From the NCBI GenBank assembly GCA_002110465.1, contig NEED01000017.1, positions 58,329-122,328 on the forward strand: a stretch of 64,000 nucleotides of DNA. Direction: 5' to 3'. Origin of the DNA: an unicellular cyanobacterium SU2. Its GTDB lineage: Bacteria; Cyanobacteriota; Cyanobacteriia; Cyanobacteriales; Microcystaceae. Position 1 is the first letter of the stretch. Each line of letters begins with the position of its first letter. Below the pieces are notes generated by a model, which ran no database searches, had not been told where the DNA came from, and worked only from the letters and a program-made list of their open reading frames with translations. Shown here piece by piece: positions 44,707 to 53,382 of the stretch. A program made the translations under genes and the position numbers.

Positions 44707-44729
44707 TTAATAGTTAATAGTTAATAGTT
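44704..44729. repeat. TAGTTAA heptamer tandem repeat
   Basis: Three full copies of TAGTTAA and a partial fourth, beginning in the stop codon of the ABC exporter gene. Seven-base tandem repeats of this type are frequent in cyanobacterial spacers. Shorter runs lie at 42832-42852 and 23380-23396. Confidence 0.8.
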
Positions 44730-44738
44730 TTTTAAATC

Positions 44739-44831
44739 GTAGGGGGGATTAGCGGCAGCGGAATCCACCAGAAATTAGATAAAAATAATAATGAGAATTT
44801 TGGTGGATTAACGAAGTGTAATCCACCCTAC
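44739..44831. repeat. palindromic repeat GTAGGGGGGATTA / TAATCCACCCTAC
   Basis: The ends are inverted repeats, with an inner GGTGGATTAACGAAGTGTAATCCACC palindrome split by an AT-rich loop. It is related in plan to 21641-21760. No coding content. Confidence 0.65.
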
Positions 44832-44865
44832 AGAAAAACTATCAAACATAATAATATGATGCTCA

Positions 44866-44973
44866 CTAATCAACAAAATTAACTGTGTTTGCTTGTGCAT
44901 TGGCTGTAAGGGGAAAACCTATGATAGTTAGCCCCAAAGTTGTTGCTGCGATCGCTACACTGTTTTTGAACAT
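44866..44973 (-). pseudogene. signal-peptide remnant of a secreted protein (35 codons)
   Basis: ATG at 44973, then MFKNSVAIAATTLGLTIIGF and PLTANAQANTVNFVD, stop TAG at 44866. Residues 1-26 make a complete Sec signal peptide with an ANAQA cleavage site, but only nine residues of mature protein remain. It looks like the 5' stub of a lost periplasmic gene, truncated where the repeat at 44739-44831 begins. A functional secreted peptide cannot be excluded. Confidence 0.5.
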
Positions 44974-45125
44974 AAAAAATGACCAGTTGAATCTGATTTA
45001 ATGTTAGCCTCGCTAAGGTAGCATAGGGGGGGTAAAATCAAGTATTTTAAACAAATAAGTCTAAAATTTAATATTTTACAAAGATTCAAGGCTTACAAGT
45101 GTTCAGGTGTTGGGAGTGTAAGCGA

Positions 45126-45204
45126 AGGTTGGTAGTAAGCACTTTAGTGGAGGAAATCTACAATAGAGAAGGGCTAAAGCCCTTACTACAAACTGTTAAA
45201 ATAA
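45126..45204. repeat. CTTTAG-family palindromic repeat
   Basis: Left half GGTAGTAAGCACTTTAGTGG, right half GGGCTAAAGCCCTTACTACA. Together they form the same paired plan as 12014-12070. The remaining bases from 44974 to 45371 show no gene. Confidence 0.65.
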
Positions 45205-45371
45205 ACTTCCTTGAACTAAACACAAAACAGCAGACAAAAATTATAAAGATATCCCCACTCCCCCACTCCCCCTATCTCCTTCTCCGAAGGTTCCCCAACT
45301 ACGATACAATTTGTTATTGGATCTCAATTTCGCAACGGCATCAACCGTAGCCGACCATCAAGGTAGATTCA

Positions 45372-46217
45372 GTGGACTTGACTCAAATTTTCAACACAAC
45401 AAATCCGGTTATTGGTGTCGTTCACCTATTACCCCTTCCCACTTCTGCCCGTTGGGGAGGTAGTTTAACCGCAGTGATCGAACGGGCTGAACAAGAAGCA
45501 ACCGCCCTGGCCGCTGGGGGAGTAGACGGTATTATCGTCGAAAACTTTTTCGATGCCCCTTTTACGAAAGATCGGGTTGATCCGGCCGTCATTAGTGCCA
45601 TGACCTTGATCGTTGATCGCATTAAAAACTTAGTGGTCGTTCCTGTGGGAATTAATCTCCTCCGCAATGACGCTATAGGGGCGATCGCGATCGCTTCGAC
45701 TATCAACGCCCAATTTATTCGGGTTAACGTCCTTACGGGAATTATGGCGACTGATCAGGGTTTAATCGAAGGCAATGCTCATGAACTACTCCGCTATCGA
45801 CGGGAATTAGGGGCTGATGTTGCTATTTTAGCGGACGTATTAGTCAAACACGCTCGACCCCTAGGAACCCCCAACCTAACGACTGCCGTCCAAGATACCA
45901 TTGAACGAGGATTAGCGGATGGAGTGATCCTCTCAGGATGGGCAACGGGAAGTCCCCCAAGTCTCGAAGACTTAGAATTAGCGTCAGCAGCTGCCCAAGG
46001 AACCCCTGTTTTTATAGGAAGTGGGGCTAATTGGGACAATATTGGAAAATTGATGCAAGCGGCTGATGGGGTAATTGTCGCCAGTTCTTTGAAACGTCAT
46101 GGACAAATAAAGGAATCGATCGATCCCATTCGGGTTGCTCAATTTGTAGAAGCTGCCCAGGAAGTTAGCGTGTCTAAAGACAAATCAAAGTCTCAACCGT
46201 CTGTCAAATTGAGTTAA
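45372..46217 (+). CDS. btpA: BtpA family protein (photosystem I biogenesis)
   Basis: A 281-residue TIM-barrel protein starting with GTG. Signature pieces are VIGVVHLLPLPTSARWGG, AGGVDGIIVENFFDAPF, VPVGINLLRNDAIGAIAIAS, FIRVNVLTGIMATDQGLIEG and GVILSGWATGSPPSLEDLEL. In Synechocystis BtpA is a thylakoid-associated extrinsic protein needed to keep photosystem I reaction centres stable; homologues also exist in non-phototrophs. The last 15 residues (KDKSKSQPSVKLS) are a variable tail. Its stop overlaps the PP2C gene stop by four bases (TTAA). Confidence 0.93.
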   Translation: MDLTQIFNTTNPVIGVVHLLPLPTSARWGGSLTAVIERAEQEATALAAGGVDGIIVENFFDAPFTKDRVDPAVISAMTLIVDRIKNLVVVPVGINLLRNDAIGAIAIASTINAQFIRVNVLTGIMATDQGLIEGNAHELLRYRRELGADVAILADVLVKHARPLGTPNLTTAVQDTIERGLADGVILSGWATGSPPSLEDLELASAAAQGTPVFIGSGANWDNIGKLMQAADGVIVASSLKRHGQIKESIDPIRVAQFVEAAQEVSVSKDKSKSQPSVKLS

Positions 46218-48184
46218 TTCTCAATAACTTCAGTGTTGTCAGGGTCGGAAAATTGCCCAGTTAGGTACACGATGCCTACAATCGTCAATAATCCTAGCAC
46301 TGTTACTGATAACCATAGCAATATGGGCGATGATATCAACTTTGTTCTTGGAGTGAGAAGGGGTTCGTCAAGGGGCAAAATTGGCTCTGTTGTTGGCACT
46401 TGTGTGGGAGGTTCTTCTGTTTTAGGAACTGACAATTGCACTCGATTAGATGTAACCTGTTCGATCGCAGCTATCGATAGGGGGGTGAGTTGGTCATCAG
46501 TAATAGATTGAACCTGCACCGAAACCAGAGCAATTGTGACATTATCGTGTCCATTTTTCTCGTTAGCAAGTTCAATCAATCGTTGTCCTACTGTCTTAAT
46601 ATCCGTTTCCCCTCGAAGAATAGGAGCAATTTCACTATTCGAGTATTGCTCAACGCGATCATAATCACTCAGCCCATCAGAACACAATAAAAAGATACTA
46701 TCTTCATCGATAATTAACCGATTCAAATTAATTTCTAAAGATTTAGAATTGGCCATTCCTAATGCTTGTATTAAAGCTCCTGCATTGGGATACTTAATGG
46801 CTTCTCGATAGAATAAGTAAGCTAACGTAACTTCGCGTGAGGCCAAATCATCGTCAACGGTTACTTGATAGCAACTGGTAGGGGTAATTTGGTAAATACG
46901 AGAGTCCCCTACATTCGCTAAATAGATTTCATGACCCTGGAAAAGACCCATGACCATAGTTGTTCCCATGCGTTCGAGTTGTTGACGTTTTTCAGAGTCG
47001 TTGCGATCGCTGATGTGATCGTTGGCAAGGTTAATGGCCTGTTTAAGTTGTTCTAGATACTGTTGATAATTCCCCTCATCAATCAATAAGGAAAGTTTAG
47101 GCATTTGTTCAACCAAAATATCTTTAGCCAATGCTGAAGCAATTTCTCCCCCGTCTTGTCCCCCAATTCCATCACACACTAAAGCAAAAGAAGGGGTTGT
47201 TTTTTGTCCTTCTATCAATTCTCCAGAGGGAGGATAACAGGTGTCTTCATTATGATCGCGTTGGGGACCTGGGTCGGTACTGGCAAAAATCTGAGTATTA
47301 TATTGGTACCATTGTCCACATTGAGCGATCGCAGGCTCTAGGTAATTCAGAAGATAGTCAGGATGGGGAATTTTTCCTTTTTGCAGTCGATGACAGAGTT
47401 CTTGTAAAAAATTAGCAATTAAAGGAGATGCTGTCTGTGCCAATGATGACCAATGCTTTCCCAGTTGTTTAATACTGTAATAGTGGTGTAAATCTTGGTT
47501 GAGTTCTAATATTTGTATGATTCCTCCATTAACTCTAATTAAATTCGGATTGAGCAAACTTGACACCCTATGTTGACTTTCTAAGGGTTGCCACAATTTA
47601 ATAATTTGCCACAGCCAATTTAGTTGTCTTAGAGGACTTGCCTTAGACCACGCCTCACTGAGTGTTGGCAGAAGATTAGGGTAAATAAGTTTCCCCTCAC
47701 AATCGAGAGGAACGCCACTATACTCTAATAAACAAATTTCTATTTCTGCCTTTTCAGGTTCTATTATTTCTGTTTCTTCCCGTTGTATTTCTGCCTTTTC
47801 AGGTTCCATTATTTCTGTTTCTTCTCCTTGTATTTCTTCCTCTGATTTTCCTAGAGTCAAAAAATAGTAGCTATAAACTTGGGGAACATGGAGACGATAG
47901 GGAAATAATTTGAGGTAAGGCCGTAATTTCTTTGGCACATTTGCAGTCAATTTTGGAGGAATGCCTGGTTGGGTATCTAGGAGAATTTTGTCATTTTCAT
48001 TTTTTAATAAATAACGGTCATCAATTAATTCTCCGACTTGATAACTTCTAATCCAGTCTCCTAACGCTCTCAGATAACGCTTTACTATAGGAGTGCCACA
48101 ATCATGACAAAATCTGTTCTCTTGTGGGTTAGATGCTTGGCAGTTAACGTTAGAACATTTGATTGTTGCCACAGAATTTTGCAT
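46214..48184 (-). CDS. PP2C-type serine/threonine phosphatase with N-terminal zinc ribbon and C-terminal membrane anchor
   Basis: 656 residues from the ATG at 48184 (MQNSVATIKCSNVNCQASNP); the frame runs 38 codons further up without support. Zinc ribbon: C10, C15, C24, C27 (FCHDCG). A kinase-like or adaptor region of about 300 residues follows, with a tandem repeat (EETEIMEPEKAEIQREETEI, IEPEKAEIEI). The PP2C domain begins ASTDPGPQRDHNEDTCYP, with LVCDGIGGQDGGEIAS, TMVMGLFQ, YLANVGDSRIY and FLLCSDGLSDYDR metal-site motifs. A transmembrane helix (LLWLSVTVLGLLTIVGIVYL) ends the protein. Likely removes Ser/Thr phosphates at the membrane. The response regulator lies immediately upstream. Confidence 0.9.
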   Translation of the reverse strand: MQNSVATIKCSNVNCQASNPQENRFCHDCGTPIVKRYLRALGDWIRSYQVGELIDDRYLLKNENDKILLDTQPGIPPKLTANVPKKLRPYLKLFPYRLHVPQVYSYYFLTLGKSEEEIQGEETEIMEPEKAEIQREETEIIEPEKAEIEICLLEYSGVPLDCEGKLIYPNLLPTLSEAWSKASPLRQLNWLWQIIKLWQPLESQHRVSSLLNPNLIRVNGGIIQILELNQDLHHYYSIKQLGKHWSSLAQTASPLIANFLQELCHRLQKGKIPHPDYLLNYLEPAIAQCGQWYQYNTQIFASTDPGPQRDHNEDTCYPPSGELIEGQKTTPSFALVCDGIGGQDGGEIASALAKDILVEQMPKLSLLIDEGNYQQYLEQLKQAINLANDHISDRNDSEKRQQLERMGTTMVMGLFQGHEIYLANVGDSRIYQITPTSCYQVTVDDDLASREVTLAYLFYREAIKYPNAGALIQALGMANSKSLEINLNRLIIDEDSIFLLCSDGLSDYDRVEQYSNSEIAPILRGETDIKTVGQRLIELANEKNGHDNVTIALVSVQVQSITDDQLTPLSIAAIEQVTSNRVQLSVPKTEEPPTQVPTTEPILPLDEPLLTPRTKLISSPILLWLSVTVLGLLTIVGIVYLTGQFSDPDNTEVIEN

Positions 48185-48307
48185 AACACCTATAATTTCC
48201 TCTGGACAATTGAGGATAAAAAAGTTTTTTGTTCCGAATAATCTTATCGCAAAAATCGATGGGTATTTCTCCAATTCACCTAAAGTTACCAGATTCATTG
48301 GAAAGTG

Positions 48308-49000
48308 TTAACCAACTAAACCAGAACGAAGTGCGCGAACTGCCGCTTGAGTACGATCATCAGCACAGAGCTTATTTAGAATATTACGAACATGGGTTTT
48401 AACTGTTCCCACAGTGATATAAAGTTGTTGAGAGATTGCCGCGTTACTATAACCATCAACAATCAATTGTAACACTTCTAATTCGCGTTCAGTCAAGGGA
48501 TTATGGTTGAATAATGCTTGAGATGATTCTCGTTTATTGGGGGTGGTGGAAGAAAATAGACAAAATGTAGCTTTAGCTTGGGATAGAATAATATGGGCAA
48601 TGACAGGATCAAGCCATACATTCCCCTCGTGAGTTGCTTTGAGAGCTTCAACGAGTAACTCAATTTTAATATTTTTAAGACAATAAGAATCAGCCCCCGC
48701 CTGAAAGGCCGCTAATACTTTTTGCTTTTCATCATTAAGCGTTAGGATAAGAATTTTTGTTTTAGGTTCCTTCCTTTGAGTCATTTTATACTGTTTGGTA
48801 AATTCGACGCTATCAAGATCACTCAATCCTAAATTAACAATCGCTACATCGGGCTTCTTTTCTTGTAGTAACAAAAGTCCTTCTCTGCCACTTGAAGCTT
48901 CCCCAACCCAAATAATTTCGTCGCGCTGTTGTAATGCAGTCCGTAGACTTGTGCGGGTTAACTTATCTTCTTCTATTAGAGCAACATGAATTTTATTCAT
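48308..49000 (-). CDS. NarL/LuxR-family response regulator with Asn at the phospho-acceptor site
   Basis: 230 residues. The receiver domain spans residues 4-120 with acidic pocket E10, E11, D12 (LIEEDK), T87 and K109, but the phosphorylation site reads DVAIVNLGL with N56 in place of Asp. A LuxR-type helix-turn-helix ends the protein: PLTERELEVLQLIVDGYSNA, AISQQLYITVGTVKTHVRNI. It therefore cannot be switched by the usual aspartyl phosphate and is probably a constitutive or ligand-gated DNA-binding factor. It sits directly upstream of the PP2C gene on the same strand. Confidence 0.9.
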   Translation of the reverse strand: MNKIHVALIEEDKLTRTSLRTALQQRDEIIWVGEASSGREGLLLLQEKKPDVAIVNLGLSDLDSVEFTKQYKMTQRKEPKTKILILTLNDEKQKVLAAFQAGADSYCLKNIKIELLVEALKATHEGNVWLDPVIAHIILSQAKATFCLFSSTTPNKRESSQALFNHNPLTERELEVLQLIVDGYSNAAISQQLYITVGTVKTHVRNILNKLCADDRTQAAVRALRSGLVG

Positions 49001-49269
49001 TTTTAGAACTTCGGCTCTAGTTCTTAGGATAAATTATCTAATTTTAACTTTCGACATCAATGCTATCGGTAAATTTTTGTCTTATTTTGCTTGTGTTTGA
49101 ACTCAGGATTATATTTTTATTAAAAGTAAGACAAGGATTTACAAATTTTACAGTCATTAAAAATTATCACTGAAAAGTAAAAATTTTGGCAACCCCCAAA
49201 TAACTCCAATAAGTTACACTTATTCTCTATAAAATTAGACAAAAATCCTATTTTTCTCATCAAAATAAG

Positions 49270-50292
49270 TTAAGTTTTTTTACAGAATTCTAGAGCCTCA
49301 TCTAATAATTGATTGCCCTGATCAATATTTTCAATTCGAGAGAGGCGATCGCGCAATTCAGATGCCCCTGGAAATTCCTTACAATACCAAGCTAAATGCT
49401 TTCTTGATTGATAAATTCCCCGTTGTCCCTTATATTCCCAGAGGTTATTCAGATGTTCTTTGGCACATTCTAGTCTTTGTCTGGGGGTTGGAGGCTTTTT
49501 TCGGGTTCCTGTTCGTAAAAAGTGATCAATTTCTCCTACTAAAAAAGGATAACCTAGCGTTCCTCGCGAACACATTACCCCATCTGCCCCCGTTGTTTCT
49601 AAACATTGAAGAGCTGATTCTACTGAAAAGATATCCCCATTAGCAATGACAGGAATACTGAGTATTTGTTTAACTTTACTAATCCATTCCCACTGTGCTT
49701 TTCCATTGTATCCTTGAGCGCGAGTTCTTCCATGAATCGTCATCATAGCGGCTCCTGAATCTTCCATTTTTTTGGCAAATTCAAGGATATTAATTTCTTG
49801 CTCATTCCAGCCAATACGGGTTTTGACGGTGACGGGAACCTCAACAGATTTCACCACTTCTTTGACGATGGCTTGAGCGATATCTGGTTGACGTAGCAGA
49901 GAAGATCCCCCGCCTTTTTTCGTAATTTTATTCACGGGACAACCCATATTGATGTCAATTGTTTGCGCTCCTTCACTGACTGCTTTTTGAGCCGCTTCTG
50001 CCATAAAATCAGGACGACAGTCAAATAATTGGATGCTAATGGGCTGTTCATCACTGGCAATCTCCATGAGTCTTGGAAGTTGTTTGAGGTGATGAATTTC
50101 TGTCGCACTAACCATCTCAGTGTAGATCATCGATTGGGGAGCATATCGCCTTACTAAACGACGAAATACTAAATCTGTCACCCCAGACAAGGGAGACTGC
50201 AATACACGACTTTTGACTTCTAATGAGCCTATTTTTAAGGGATTTAATAATTGCTGCTGACGACCTTTAGATAACATTTTATGGGAATTCAA
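49270..50292 (-). CDS. dus: tRNA-dihydrouridine synthase (DusB/NifR3-like)
   Basis: A 340-residue FMN-dependent enzyme that reduces uridines in tRNA D-loops. It has SRVLQSPLSGVTDLVFRRLV, the catalytic Cys in DINMGCPVNKITKKGGG, VTVKTRIGW, MTIHGRTRAQGYNGKAQWEW and VIANGDIFSVESA. Length and order match bacterial DusB. The 49001-49269 spacer upstream of its stop shows nothing I can identify. It is divergent from the ggt gene. Confidence 0.94.
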   Translation of the reverse strand: MNSHKMLSKGRQQQLLNPLKIGSLEVKSRVLQSPLSGVTDLVFRRLVRRYAPQSMIYTEMVSATEIHHLKQLPRLMEIASDEQPISIQLFDCRPDFMAEAAQKAVSEGAQTIDINMGCPVNKITKKGGGSSLLRQPDIAQAIVKEVVKSVEVPVTVKTRIGWNEQEINILEFAKKMEDSGAAMMTIHGRTRAQGYNGKAQWEWISKVKQILSIPVIANGDIFSVESALQCLETTGADGVMCSRGTLGYPFLVGEIDHFLRTGTRKKPPTPRQRLECAKEHLNNLWEYKGQRGIYQSRKHLAWYCKEFPGASELRDRLSRIENIDQGNQLLDEALEFCKKT

Positions 50293-50489
50293 TAACAGAA
50301 TAAGGTGGGAAAAACAAAATTTTCAACTAAATTTAACAGATTTATTGATTGATTATATCTTAAGTTTAAATACTGTGATCAACAAAAACAAAATCAAATT
50401 TTTGATTAAAATTCTTAGGTAGTAATTTTCAATGAGTTATGATAGGTTAAAACGTAAAAAGAAAGCAGATCAACTAATTTATATCTTAA

Positions 50490-52046
50490 ATGGGTCAAAA
50501 AACTCGTGGAGCGATCGCGGCTGGACATCCTAAAACCGTTGAAGCGGGTCAAATTATTTTTGAATTAGGGGGAAATGCCTTTGATTCGGCCATTGCTGCT
50601 GTCTTAGCCTCTTGTGTGGTCGAGTCTACCTTAACTTCTTTAGGCGGAGGAGGTTTTTTATTAGCTCACACTCAAGATCATCAAGATATTTTATTTGATT
50701 TTTTTTGTCAAACCCCTCATCAAAAAAAGCCCTCTGATACCCTGGATTTTTATCCCGTTGATATTAACTTTGGGGGAGAAGTCCAACGTTTTAATATTGG
50801 TCTAGGTTCCATGGCGGTTCCAGGAACATTAGCTGGAATTTTTGAGGTGCATCAACAGTTAGGAAGATTACCCTTTCATGTGGTAGCTGAACCAGCTATT
50901 AGTTATGCTGAAAATGGTTATCAAGTAACGCCTTATAATCGCTTAACCTTTGAGATTCTTGAGCCAATTTTAACAACCCTACCAGAGTCACGCAAAATTT
51001 ATGCCCCTGATGAAAAATTATTACAAAAAGGTCAAACAGCCTATATTAAAGATTTTGCCAATACGCTAAGGGAACTTATTCATCAAGGAAGTCAAAGCTT
51101 TTATCAAGGAGATATTGCTCATCAATTGCTTAAAGATTGCTCTAGTGGGGGTCATTTAACTTTAACCGATCTTAGTAACTATCGTGTGATTAAAAGACAT
51201 CCCTTAAAAATCAACTATCGAGGCTATGATTTATTAACCAATCCTCCCCCTAGTTCAGGCGGAATTTTAATCGCTTGGACACTTAAATTATGGAATAAAA
51301 TTTCTTTCAATCAAATAAAATTAGGCAGTAGTCAACATCTTCAACTATTAGCTGAAAGTATGAGTTGGACCAACCAAGCCAGAAAAAATAGCTATGATAA
51401 TTATATTTATCACAACAGGATTATTGAACAGTTTCTCAGTCAAGAAAACTTAGAGAATTATCAGTTTAAATTACAAAATAGTATTAATAAATGGGGAAGT
51501 ACCACCCATATTAGTGTAGTTGATAGTAATGGAAACGCCGCCAGCGTCACCAACTCTAGTGGAGAAGGGTCATCTTATGTAATTCCTAACACAGGAATTA
51601 TGTTAAATAATATGCTTGGTGAAGCCGACTTAAATCCCTTCGGGTTCCATTTATGGCCATGCGATCGCCGCATTTCCTCAATGATGTCCCCAACCATTAT
51701 TCTCAGACAAGGAAAACCGGCAATTGTCTTAGGATCAGGGGGTTCAAATCGCATTAGAACTGCCATTTTACAAGTAATTTCTAATTTACTCGATTTTAAT
51801 TGTTCTTTAGATGAAGCAATTTCCCGTCCACGGGTTCATTGGGAAAATAATATTTTTAGCATGGAGCCCCTTGAAGAGTGCGATCAGTCATACAAGTTAA
51901 CCTTACCCGAAGCTACCCAAGTGATTCAATGGACTCGACCCAGTATGTTTTTTGGGGGAGTTCATGGGGTTAAATGTAATGGTAATGGAGAGATGGAGGC
52001 TATTGGTGATCCTCGACGCGCAGGAATGGGGATTGTTGTTCAATAA
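50490..52046 (+). CDS. ggt: gamma-glutamyltransferase family protein
   Basis: A 518-residue Ntn hydrolase that self-cleaves into two subunits and cleaves or transfers gamma-glutamyl groups of glutathione. The nucleophile is T338 in KWGSTTHISVVDSNGNAASV. Other marks are GAIAAGHPKTVEAGQIIFEL, NPPPSSGGILIAW, SSYVIPNTGIMLNNMLGEAD and IVLGSGGSNRIRTAI. No signal peptide is present, unlike the periplasmic E. coli enzyme, so it would act in the cytosol, as in other cyanobacteria. Monocistronic. Confidence 0.92.
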   Translation: MGQKTRGAIAAGHPKTVEAGQIIFELGGNAFDSAIAAVLASCVVESTLTSLGGGGFLLAHTQDHQDILFDFFCQTPHQKKPSDTLDFYPVDINFGGEVQRFNIGLGSMAVPGTLAGIFEVHQQLGRLPFHVVAEPAISYAENGYQVTPYNRLTFEILEPILTTLPESRKIYAPDEKLLQKGQTAYIKDFANTLRELIHQGSQSFYQGDIAHQLLKDCSSGGHLTLTDLSNYRVIKRHPLKINYRGYDLLTNPPPSSGGILIAWTLKLWNKISFNQIKLGSSQHLQLLAESMSWTNQARKNSYDNYIYHNRIIEQFLSQENLENYQFKLQNSINKWGSTTHISVVDSNGNAASVTNSSGEGSSYVIPNTGIMLNNMLGEADLNPFGFHLWPCDRRISSMMSPTIILRQGKPAIVLGSGGSNRIRTAILQVISNLLDFNCSLDEAISRPRVHWENNIFSMEPLEECDQSYKLTLPEATQVIQWTRPSMFFGGVHGVKCNGNGEMEAIGDPRRAGMGIVVQ

Positions 52047-52054
52047 ATGAAAAA

Positions 52055-52603
52055 TCAATTTTTGCTTTTGACTTTAGATTGAATTTTATGAGGGGCTTTT
52101 TCCCACCAATTATTGAGAGGATAATACAAAACAGGAGCCCATAAACTACTCAAAATTGCTGAGGATAAAACTAACTGTTGATACTCTCTATAAATTTCTT
52201 CTAAAGGACGAACCTTTGCTACAAAATATTGAGTCGCTGTAATAGATTCTGCGATTATAACCATCACAAAAACAATTAAAGCCACAGAAATAAAATCTTC
52301 TTGAATGTAACGCTGTTTTTGTAAACGAGCCGTCAAAAAACCCACTAAGACTAAACTAAAAACATGGGACGGATAAGCTCCTGTTAAGCCATCTTGAATT
52401 AATCCTAACACCAGTCCTGCCATTACCCCTTGAAAAACAGTTCGTTTAATACTCCAAACCACCACCCAAATTAACACCCAGTTAGTGCCAATTCCTAACA
52501 ATTCCGTTCCTGGCAAACGAGTGGGAGACAGTAAGAGACATAAGGTAACAGACCCACCAATAACTAAACTATTAACGAAAGAGTATCGAAACCAAAACTT
52601 CAT
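52055..52603 (-). CDS. mreD: rod shape-determining protein MreD
   Basis: A 182-residue polytopic membrane protein with about five hydrophobic helices: FVNSLVIGGSVTLCLLLS, GTNWVLIWVVVWSI, GVMAGLVLGLIQDGLTGAYP, HVFSLVLVGFLTARL and SVALIVFVMVIIAES. GLVLGLIQDGLTG is the MreD signature. It begins inside the mreC stop (ATGA, 4-bp overlap), so the two are translationally coupled. Third gene of mreBCD. Confidence 0.9.
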   Translation of the reverse strand: MKFWFRYSFVNSLVIGGSVTLCLLLSPTRLPGTELLGIGTNWVLIWVVVWSIKRTVFQGVMAGLVLGLIQDGLTGAYPSHVFSLVLVGFLTARLQKQRYIQEDFISVALIVFVMVIIAESITATQYFVAKVRPLEEIYREYQQLVLSSAILSSLWAPVLYYPLNNWWEKAPHKIQSKVKSKN

Positions 52604-53349
52604 TTACTTTCAAACGGATGAACAATTGCCCATTCTAAATCATTAATCGGAGCCGTTAATTTAACCGTTGCTTGAGGAGCCGGACTGCTTTCAAGATTAA
52701 CTGACTCAACCCGTCCAATGGGTAAACCCCCTGGAAAAAGACGACTCACGGGAGAAGTCGTAATGGTATCACCAGGATTAACCTGGGGAACTTTTTCAAA
52801 AAATCGCATCACCACGATCCGAGAGCCTTTCCCTTCCACTAATCCCATGGTACGGCTACGGCTCACCGTTGCTCCGACGCGACTGGTGGGATCACTGACT
52901 AATAAAACGCGACTGGTATGGGGGGTAACATCCACCACCCGACCAATGAGTCCCCCAATACCAGTAACAATAAAACCAACCTTAATCCCATCTTGACTGC
53001 CACGACCGAGAATGACTTGTTTCCACCAATCGTCTGTACTGCGTCCAATAATAGGAGCCGTAATTACCGATTGGGGTTGTGTTTCGTAGTATCCAAGGAG
53101 TTTTTGTAGCTGTTGATTTTGCCGTTCTAGTTCAGCTAAACGAACTTCTAGCTCTTGAATTCGGGCGTTAGTAAGTCGCTCTTGTAGCAACGCAGGAGGA
53201 GCCGGCTCAAAGGGACGACTCACCCAATAATACAATTCTAGGAGGGGTGCGCCTTGAGTTTGCCGGAAAAACCAGGCGATTCCCAGAGCTATCACCGCCC
53301 ACACCAGTTTTGAGCCATATCGAGCATACCAACGCCGTACTATTAGCAT
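52600..53349 (-). CDS. mreC: rod shape-determining protein MreC
   Basis: 249 residues. One N-terminal helix (LVWAVIALGIAWFFR), then a coiled coil (ARIQELEVRLAELERQNQQL) and the periplasmic beta domain: VITAPIIGRSTDDWWKQVIL, KVGFIVTGIGGLIGRVVDVT, RVLLVSDPTSRVGATVSRS and GDTITTSPVSRLFPGGLPIG. Links MreB to cell-wall synthases. It lies 33 bp after mreB. Confidence 0.94.
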   Translation of the reverse strand: MLIVRRWYARYGSKLVWAVIALGIAWFFRQTQGAPLLELYYWVSRPFEPAPPALLQERLTNARIQELEVRLAELERQNQQLQKLLGYYETQPQSVITAPIIGRSTDDWWKQVILGRGSQDGIKVGFIVTGIGGLIGRVVDVTPHTSRVLLVSDPTSRVGATVSRSRTMGLVEGKGSRIVVMRFFEKVPQVNPGDTITTSPVSRLFPGGLPIGRVESVNLESSPAPQATVKLTAPINDLEWAIVHPFESK

Positions 53350-53382
53350 ATTATTGCTTGTTGTTACCTCGTTACCTTTTCA

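Noticed and set aside
45099..45350. 83-codon plus-strand frame before btpA
   Set aside because: It is made of the palindromic repeat at 45126-45204 and AT-rich spacer, with no recognisable protein features.
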